This document shows, in pieces, positions 55,901 to 64,000 of a stretch of 64,000 nucleotides of DNA (positions are counted from its first letter, which is position 1; each line of letters opens with the position of its first letter). The stretch comes from Branchiostoma lanceolatum. Lineage: Eukaryota; Chordata; Leptocardii; Amphioxiformes; Branchiostomatidae. The translations under genes and the position numbers were made by a program. The notes under the pieces were generated by a model. That model saw only the letters and a program-made list of their open reading frames with translations. It had not been told where the DNA came from and did not search any database. Where the stretch lies: NCBI RefSeq assembly GCF_035083965.1, contig NC_089726.1, forward strand, positions 14,389,501-14,453,500, given 5' to 3'.

Positions 55901-58900
55901 TGTTCGCTGTGACCCGCTCGTAAACATGCGGTAGTGAGAGGTGCGTCTGGTTCAAGGTAGACAGGTAGGCGTCGTAACAGACTTTAGCATGTGCGAACAA
56001 ACCTCGAGAGAACACTTGTTATATCTTATCGGAAGAAAGAAACGAGGTTCTATCCGACCATGAAGTTCTCAGGAAGGAAGTCTTTAATTTGTCAGGGTCT
56101 GTGGAGTTTTTAATGTTCACGACTCCCCGAGCTCATGTTCACACTTCCGAGGTAGAGCCTGGGTGGTTCTGAGCAGGTCGGGTTCTCCTGCACTGTGTGA
56201 GGTGTAGTAGTCTGAAGAGGCCGATATACAGACGTTCCGTTAGTAATTAAGGTTAGAGGGAAGGGAAGTGGGTGATGTAAAACTCAGGAAATTTGAAGGA
56301 AGCGGGAGACACTTTAACATTCCAACAAACTCTGATATACATGCATGTAAAACACACAGTGAAACACTTGACAAAGTACTGATGTTGTCTCGCAGCCATG
56401 CAACATGTGGAGCATGGCACTACCGATGGTCATAATTACGACACGAAGACTCAGATTACTGCTGTCTACTGATTTTAGTACACAGAAGTACCGAATAGAG
56501 GCACAGACGATGAAACATATGTGGCAAAATTACCGCAATGTGAAGAACACGTGCCGCGTGACTGTTAAATTTACAACGTAAGTGTAAACGATGAACTATA
56601 GTAGCGAGGAGGGCTTAGCCGACCAGAAATTGGCAATTTTCTGGCGACCAGGTGAGGATTACCGAGGTGAGCCCGGACTTTACCGGAGGGACCCGATCAG
56701 GGTCATCAAAGCCGCCGGGATGTCGGGGAGAAACCGAAGTCAAGTCGCCTAAACATAACCCAGGTGTCAGGTGTGGTGTGATGTAGTTTGGGAAATTGTC
56801 AAATTTCTCCTCCTCATCAAAATCTGTGAAGGAAAAGGTTCTATTCTGTAACACTGTAAGGATTCCCGCAATATCGAATCTGTTGTGACTTGGCGTTACT
56901 TCAGAGCGGTGTCTACCATTGTTCCATTGCAATGGAGCGATGAGAAGTGATCTATGCCACATCATCATAACTATTAGCTTTGCCCAAAAGGCACTCAAAT
57001 GGCACAGCCCTTTCTCCTGTTCCATGTAATCCCTTGACCCACGGCAGCCAGGTGGGACACGTATCACTGACAGGATCATCACCTCACACAGATACACACC
57101 ACACAAGATAACCACCACTTCTCATAAACCTGAGGTCTACACGTAATCCTATATACTTCACCAGAATAAAGACCGCTATGTAACATACTACATACTGTAT
57201 TTGGGTACGTCCTTTAAGAAGACTAAGCCATGATCATCCTATAAAAGTCCTCTGCACCCCCACATGAACTTGCCATTGACCGGTCAGAGCACATGGCCGG
57301 CAGTACACAAAGAGATCCGTATCTCGAATAAACAATATCGTAGCTCTATAATTCCATGTTGTTGAAACAAGATTAGTTTACTGTCAAATTACATCCGTGG
57401 GCGCGAGAGGTGCCATATAAAACCCGCGCTATGTACACAGTAATATGGCCTTGATAACACCTGGTCCTGACTATCACACTTACGAAGACTAATCCGATAA
57501 CTAATAAGACATTGAGAGGTCTGAGAAAGTTCATGAGAAAACGGGGAGAATTAGTAATGTCCGTGTCTACGACGCATAGTATGCTGTCATTGTTTTTCTT
57601 TGGTCATGAACATCTTGAAGAAGACATTTCGGGGAGACTCTGAAAAAAGCTGGCCAGTTAAAAACTATAAATTTGTCCACCCAACATCTTCTTGGAGATA
57701 ACATTCAGGCTACTAGTATTTACATTCGGACTGTTGGGACTAGATCAGAGAGCTACGTTGTCATTAACTTAACAGATAGGATATTGCACGCAAAGACAGA
57801 GTTACAGACACATAAATGAGCTTTTGTCCAGACAGGAAGTCTCTGTTCTTGTGCCCTGCCGACTGGAGACCCGTGTTCGTGAGAAGGATCTTGAACTTGA
57901 AGTGGAGTCCTACAGCGTTGTCTGTTATCACATTAGAGCGAGGCGAAACAACGCGGTTGTCACCTTTCCCTTTGTTTCGCCTCCGACACTCCCGGGATGG
58001 AATACTCTTAACTTCGCACCGGGTCCCCCGAATCTGTTGTTGCTGTTCACCTTGTATTGCCTGTTTCTGTAGCAGGGTATATATATTTTTACAGGGAGGT
58101 ATTGCTAGCCCTTCCCTTTCAACGTGCGCCGCGAGGCACAGGTCTTATCGAACACCTCCCTCCCCCATTTTTACGTCCCTTCCAAAAGACGGATGCAGCC
58201 CCAACCGAGATGCCCTTCCCAGGATATAAACTGGGGTCTCCTAGTTACCAACCGGTACAAATGTAATTGGAACTGTGAGGCTGTTATTAGTTGAGCTACA
58301 GGGACACCCCCTCGAATCTACCTGAACCTTAGTAGACGAATCTTCTCTAGCTTTATTTTGTGTTACGTTACACTGGTGAGCTGTTAGAGCTATTTGTCAC
58401 AGACCACTTCCAGTGACTTTTAAAGTGTGCCAATACCGCGGATAGCCACAGAAAGTAACAGTGACTCATGGTCTAGTCCACTGACCCGTGCGTACTTCCG
58501 ACGGCGTGCTCATCCCCGCACGGAAGTGCTAAGTCAAGACCGGTTGTCATGACAACATGGGATTGTCAATGAACCTTAAAACATCAAACAGGTTTCTCCT
58601 GACCTGAAACAGTTTTGTATAACTACTGGGAACGAAACTTGTCATCATGGTCCATTTCAGGGTGGAGTAACCGCGGTAGGGGTTTGTCTTCTTCTCATCA
58701 AGTCGATTATCTTTGATAGATAGAGCCAGACATTGTCAGACCCTTGGGTGGTGTCAACATTCAAAACCGTCGTTGCTAGGGAGTTCGGCTATCGGCAGGA
58801 CGGTTTCTATATTTCAACAGATGGAGCACTTGATGTGTATGTACGATAAACCATCATACTGGGCAAATCAGCAATCCACTGCAACTCATTCACAACCGCC

Positions 58901-59373
58901 GTGTACGGCATTCCATCCGGCCCGTGACCCTGCCGTCATCAGCCTCGACCTTGCGCCTTCCTGGTCCCTGTGATGAAAGATAGCAGCCATTTCGGCTCCC
59001 ACACCAACACATGCGAATCGTTAGTGTTACTTGTACGGGATTGTTCTCATTGATGTGGGCTTTTAGACACTAGCTCAGCTCGTCTGAACAGACTTGACAT
59101 TCGCCATGCCCTAGGTCGGCGATAGCAGTTATGGTGCGAGTTGGTCCGAATACACAACGGACCAACAAAAGCAATAATTTGTTGGTATAGCAAGATGTCT
59201 GGCGATTCGTGTACCTTACGATTCCCTATGCCCAATGGGTTTTTGTTCGAAACAAACGTACATTACAGTACAGTACATGTCAACAATACTTATCAACAAT
59301 ACCAATTTTCATTGTCTTTAGCTTCGTGCAAGACTCAAGTGAGATCCTAGTTTGAAGTAGCCACACGCCCAAG

Positions 59374-59473
59374 TAGCCTGGGTACCATCCTCCGTAGTTA
59401 CCGCTTGCTCAACATTTCCGCTTGCTCACTCCGCTTACTTTCGCGGTAACTACAGAGGATGGTACCCAAGCTA
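59374..59473. mobile_element. Short fold-back (MITE-like) element
   Basis: 31-nt arms (59374-59404 and 59443-59473), beginning TAGCCTGGGTACCATCC and ending GGATGGTACCCAAGCTA, pair with two mismatches around a 38-nt loop that contains CCGCTTGCTCA twice. Confidence 0.7.
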
Positions 59474-59711
59474 AAGCCAAAGGTCACATAGGAACAAACC
59501 CCGTACTTCAAAATGTAACCTTATCTTTACAAAGAGTCAGAGAAAATTTGTTAATGAGCTCTCTACATTCTGCTCTTTTCAGGTTTAATTTCCTGTGCGG
59601 TGTCCACACAAACCAGACTCATGTTCCTGGGATATAGATACGTTTGTCGTTACACCTATCAGATCATTTAGAACCATTTGCCATCTCATACTAGCAGGAA
59701 CATCGCACTTG

Positions 59712-59940
59712 ATGTTCCTTCAAAGCGCCGACAGCCCTCCGCCTCAGGCCCCTCCATGACAAGCTTGAGGAATGCCAGATCAGACATTGCAGACGAGCCC
59801 TTGACCCACACATCACCACAGGGGCCAAGTTCTGTCAGGATGTGTGGGAGATGATAGTTTCCAGGAATATGAAATACGTTGTGTCCCTACAACATGTCCT
59901 GGCAAACCACAGACACATAGGCATGTCGACATATTAGGCT
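59712..59940 (+). other. Coding-like island of unknown identity
   Basis: A locally GC-richer stretch stays open for about 70 codons in one plus frame with a protein-like composition (RLRPLHDKLEECQIRHC, then TTGAKFCQDVWEMIV). It has no convincing splice sites and I do not recognise it. It may be a decayed gene or transposon piece. Confidence 0.2.
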
Positions 59941-61933
59941 CTGACTGCAGCTTTCCTGGTAAATGTCTATGGTGATTTCTACAGAGTGATAGCGGTTTGA
60001 CTGTGACAGTTGGAATACAACATCGTAGTGTTCACAAGTGTTTATGACATAAGACAGACCGACAGATAAGAATATATAGCCCGACAAACCTCTTGAACTT
60101 GGCTAATTGAATAAGACAAAGCAGCCTCGTTGAGGGCTCTGACAGGAACATCTATTTCACGCCCCTTACGATTGACAGAGAACAGGGGTGTTACGTAAGA
60201 GTTTGAAGACGACAGCGGCGCTGAAAACAGACAAGTGGCTGACTCTTCTCACATTTACATGTAGTAGCACCCATGAAGTGAGGGGTCTTTCAGATTTATC
60301 ACAGGAGACTCTTACTTTGAAGCATGTATCTATCGTCATTCGTCAACCACAAAACTAGTCGTATGCTCGTTAAAATGGTTGCGGCTACCGGTACATGAAA
60401 GACAAATGGCAATGCCAAGACGTGGCGTCCAACAGTAATTATATATTGTGACAGTCTTATAACCTGAACAAAATTCTCCTGGAAGATCAGTGCACACACT
60501 TAATTTAAAGATAGGGGTAGACAAACCAGTATCAAAGCAACATACATCTGTCACCATTTAGAACATGTAGCACGATCTCAATAAATTTGTGTGAAAAACA
60601 TCCTTTGCGGCGTACCGCGTCCTCTCACTCTTTCCTGCCTCAAAGTAGCAACTTCCTCCAAATGACCAACTTCAGTAAAAACAGCACACAGCTTAAGGGA
60701 TAAATGCGAGAGTTCTAAACGCCCGGCTATAGCCTCCAGCCACAGACGACATGGCGGCCATTCCTGCCTTGAAGTTCACAAGTGCGTGGCGAAACGCATC
60801 ATGGGAGAACGGAAATAATGTTCAGGCTCCACTGCTCTTATTTGGCCACTCGATCTATTTTTTCTTTGATTTACTCCGAGTTGATTAATAAAAGAAGTCG
60901 TAGATTTGAGTCTTATCTTTTCCATGATTAAAGACGAGCGATATATCAATGATAGGATTTGACACACGTTTCCGTAATGTCTGTTAGCAACGTTGCAAAA
61001 ATAGGACAGAAAACATCTGTTGCAGTACAATCATCCTATAGTCATAGACATAGAAAATAGCCGCTTGTATGAATATTACTCATCGCTTTGACAACAACAG
61101 CACACGTGGCCTTTTACTCATACAACAAGAATAGTGGCGCTTTACGAGCGTTAGCTAGAGATTATTTATGTTTACTCCTTTTAAGTTTAGAGTCATCTAG
61201 CAGGCGATAAAATGTCCCTGATTGGAATTTAAAGTCAGTTGCGTCTTAACTCCAACAAATCTACAACTCTGTATTGCAGGCTTTATATTGTATTGCGTGT
61301 TCACATCTACTCACATGAATAGTATGTCACATTGTTACCAGTTGGCCCTGTCAAGGACATATCTCGTTAGTGCCGTCATTGCCGCGACCTTTGACCCATG
61401 GCGGTTGACGTTTCACACTGGGCTCCCTGACGATTAGACCAGAACTCCCGTAACAACTGTGGCGGCCAGGCAGGAACGCCGTGGTCTATCTTACAGCTGT
61501 TACAGACTTGTGCCAGGGAGGTGCGGGTGGAGACAAAAATACCACAAGAATGTTTTCAACTCGCGAGAGGCCTTCAGAGCTGTGGAACATCATTTATGCC
61601 CGTTGGTCTAATAAACACAGTCATACGTTTCAGTCACATTGAAAGGTCTGCCGTCAAGTGCATAATGTACACAAAGTGTGCACTTCTTTCACAACCGAAG
61701 CATAGATTTTGTGTATTCACACATACAATGCAGCACTCGTTTAGCTAGCTAGCTCCATGTTCTAAGTGTGAGCCAACTTGTACTAGACCGGAGACTTACT
61801 GACAGATGCCCAACATTACTACATAAGTACGTTTATATAAACGTTAAGGTCAAGGCAAACGATTTACACCATGTGACACTGTCGGATCTGAGGCAGGGTC
61901 AAGCAAACGGCACGGAGGCTCTGCCTGCTGAAG

Positions 61934-62003
61934 ATGTCGACTGCGGTTCTCGTGGGCGCGATTCAACTCCTCTTGGAAGCGCAAACCTGTCAACACGCCG
62001 TCG
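61934..62003 (+). other. Candidate signal-peptide exon
   Basis: ATG followed by 22 codons (MSTAVLVGAIQLLLEAQTC...) and a donor GTCG|GTAATG in phase 1 looks like the first coding exon of a secreted protein. No phase-matched next exon was found before 64000, so it could equally be chance. Confidence 0.25.
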
Positions 62004-62195
62004 GTAATGGACTTGGGTCGCCGCACCAGGTCGCCACGATTGGCTGATCATGGTAACTCTTGGTGAAAATAGATCTATTAGGTAACACAGGTCACTGTCT
62101 GGGCGCCATGGAGCTGTGTTTCATAAATTCAACAAGTATTTGTACGAGTTTATGCTGTTACGGCTTCTACTGAATCGCCTCCTAACGGACTGCTG

Positions 62196-62216
62196 TTCAG
62201 CACCAAGGACAGGGCA
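62196..62216 (+). promoter_or_regulatory. RE1/NRSE-like site
   Basis: TTCAGCACC, then AA, then GGACAGGGC: 18 of 21 positions fit the RE1 consensus by my count, the best of the three in this window. The flanks differ from those of the CUB-gene copies, so it is not just another copy of that block. Confidence 0.4.
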
Positions 62217-62739
62217 TATGTATACTTCTGGACGAGCTTGGGCCAGTGCCAGCAAAGTCTTGCCTCGGAAACGTAAAAAGTCACTGAAATCAGCCACAAC
62301 TGACGCTATATAATGAGGTTGGATATTCACCTGTGAGCAAATTGACGTTTTACATTCCCATTTTCAACCGAGACTTTTGTCAGGTTTGCTGACAACGAGT
62401 GCAAAACACACGAAAACAGAACAGAATTGTAAGGAAGAAAAATTACCAACAATATTCACCTAGACCAGATGGCTTAGGTAACAAGCAATAAATGACAAGG
62501 ACATAGCTTCACAACATGGTATTAACCTTTCAATCACACAACGATTCTTCATCATCTAACCAAGATCGCGTTACATGGCCCCCCACGTATCGCTTTCTTC
62601 CTTAATGTGGTTAACTAGACAAGTCTGACATTTCCAGACAGATTTATGGTTGGCGGGTCACGGGTTCCAGTCCCATAAAGGACGCGTTTATGCTAGGGAT
62701 TACACCCCGAACATGAGTAGGGTAATTGGGGTGATACAT

Positions 62740-62895
62740 CGGAACTACAGTGGCTAACGGGCACGGGATTGACGGGTCAAGGGTTCGATTCCTGGCATCC
62801 ATGGCTAGATGTTGTGTCCTTGGGAAAGGCGCGTTACATGACTTTCCCCATTCCATCCAGGTTTAAATTGGTACCTGACTTCGGATGACGAGGTA
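62740..62895 (+). repeat. tRNA-derived SINE
   Basis: An A-box-like TGGCTAACGG (62751) and a B box GGGTTCGATTCC (about 62788) are spaced like a tRNA promoter. A non-tRNA body follows (TGTGTCCTTGGGAAAGGCG ... GGTACCTGACTTCGG). A second, partial head with GGTTCCAGTCCC lies at 62645-62690. Confidence 0.55.
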
Positions 62896-63340
62896 AACGT
62901 GGTGGAATGAGAGTGATGGGCGTGTCGATTGGGACACAGTTTGAACGAGTACACTTGAGTTTGGGTTCGAGATAATGGCCATCGTTAAACTGTTGGGCTT
63001 TGACAAGGGTGGAGCCCTAGGATTACGAACATAAGCTGACAAATAGTTTGAAATACCAACGGACAAAAAATCCGTTTTTCTCACGAAATCGACACAAAGA
63101 AGCCACAACAGTGAGTGAAACGGTTACATTCTTGCCGTTATCCGGTGCTCTTACAGCTCTATCCCCCGGAATGCTGGATGACAAGGCTTTTGTCGCCCGT
63201 ACAATCCTGGCTAGAGTCAAAGTCTCTGAATTTCGTTCTGTTAGGTCTTTTGATTGGAACGAACATTAACAGATCAGGTAAAGTCAGAGCGTGATGTCGC
63301 CAACGGTAATGGGAGGAAACAGTTCGTTCTAAATATTTTT

Positions 63341-63723
63341 AACATGAACTAGGCAAGCCTCTTATAAGCTTACTAGCTGCAGCTTTAGGAAATAAATATC
63401 TCCTCAAGAATAATACACCTCAACTTGAGCTATTCTCTTCTCTGGAAAAGAAAGTGGCGATAGGAAAGGGGTGGGGATGGGTCCATCGCTTAGCGACCAC
63501 AAACAGGGTATATTTTGAAGTGTCGACACATCTAAACATGAACTAGACAAGCCTTTGATAAGCTTACTAGCTGCAGCTTTAGCCGAAATGAATATATATG
63601 CTTCAACTTACGTTCTTCTACGTTTCCTATGAGAAAAAGGACTTCCCATGTGCGTAGGGGGGGACTGGGGGGTCCATCGCTTTGTGACAACAAACAGGGC
63701 ATATTTTGAAGCGTGGACACATC
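63341..63723. repeat. Tandem duplication, unit about 194 bp
   Basis: 63341-63534 and 63535-63723 begin AACATGAACTAGRCAAGCC and end with CACAAACAGGG-like sequence, TATTTTGAAG and a run ACACATC. Similarity is high across most of both units, with small indels. No coding role is seen. Confidence 0.7.
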
Positions 63724-64000
63724 ACATAGTGTAGTGTGTAAAAGTCAACACAACAACACAGAGAGCATAGAAAGCAAAACAAAGTCAACCGCAGAGTGAA
63801 GACAAACTGACAGCCGTTTTGAAAACTTAATACCGTGGTCTGTGTAGATAACATAAACATACGCATGCCTGGGAATGTAAAAGTCATGGCACCTAAATAC
63901 AGGGTGAGAAATTAGTTTGAGGTTGTTTATTTTTCTTGGCTGGTGGGAGAAGAGTAACGATATGTAAGTTAAGGGGCGGACCAGGAAGGATTGTGGTGTG

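Larger units (their letters stand above)
47354..61930. other. Long stretch without a secure gene (WNT16 intron or intergenic)
   Basis: If WNT16 continues beyond the window, this is its intron. I found no further WNT exon. Open frames of 130-170 codons (minus 56615-57118, minus 47427-47870, plus 57816-58229) show no family motif. Notable contents are a CCAAC-rich simple repeat near 49320-49420, a possible SINE fragment at 49860-49975, a G-run at 50195-50216 and the fold-back at 59374-59473. Confidence 0.5.

Noticed and set aside
56615-57118. Minus-strand open frame of 167 codons
   Set aside because: No motif, no membrane or domain pattern I can name, and no splice context; treated as chance.
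57250-57275. Trp-Gly-Cys on the minus strand as a missing WNT16 exon
   Set aside because: The flanking residues do not fit the Wnt WGGC block and stops follow at once.
57816-58229. Plus-strand open frame of 137 codons
   Set aside because: No recognisable family or signal; overlapping frames are also open, as in low-stop sequence.

Overview
The window looks like nuclear DNA from a cephalochordate, probably amphioxus (Branchiostoma). This is an inference from intron-rich genes with GT/AG junctions, deuterostome-type families (WNT16, CFAP92, TRIM-NHL, a galactose 3-O-sulfotransferase cluster), many short fold-back elements and a Penelope-like retroelement. No prokaryotic signal was seen. Exon models were built by hand: I matched splice sites, checked that codon phases agree across every junction, and checked that summed lengths divide by three.

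Layout: 1-3008 is intergenic, with one decayed LINE tail on the minus strand. 3017-14597 (+) is a 23-coding-exon gene for a ciliary CFAP92/KIAA1257-family protein (1460 aa). Converging on it, 15697-25643 (-) encodes a secretory-pathway receptor with four CUB domains, one LDLa domain, one membrane span and a Pro/His-rich tail (736 aa, 13 coding exons). Intron 1 of that gene holds a 4.87-kb Penelope-like retroelement (20551-25417) with 121-bp direct repeats, hammerhead-ribozyme cores, a reverse transcriptase/GIY-YIG ORF and a 6-bp target duplication. About 470 bp away, in divergent orientation, lies a small two-pass MARCH-type RING-CH ubiquitin ligase (26117-27560, +). 27.6-30.6 kb is intergenic with fold-back elements.

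Three related galactose 3-O-sulfotransferase-like genes follow head to tail (30651-32402, 33990-35785, 38012-40019, all +). Each has a signal-anchor exon, one intron of identical phase and one large catalytic exon. An intronless TRIM-NHL gene lies at 41126-43111 (+). The last four coding exons of WNT16 are on the minus strand at 45859-47353; its 5' exons were not found and are probably beyond 64000. The rest, 47.4-64 kb, shows no secure gene. It holds tRNA-derived SINE sequence, a small fold-back element, a tandem duplication and one candidate signal-peptide exon.

The main leads are: the apparently complete intronic Penelope-like element with ribozyme; two related intronic blocks in the CUB gene carrying RE1/NRSE-like sequences, with a third such site at 62.2 kb; the sulfotransferase triplet with an unusual 5'-phosphosulfate loop; and a phase-compatible cassette exon in CFAP92. 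The neighbouring genes have unrelated roles (cilium, cell surface, ubiquitin, Golgi sulfation, Wnt signalling), so I infer no common pathway.
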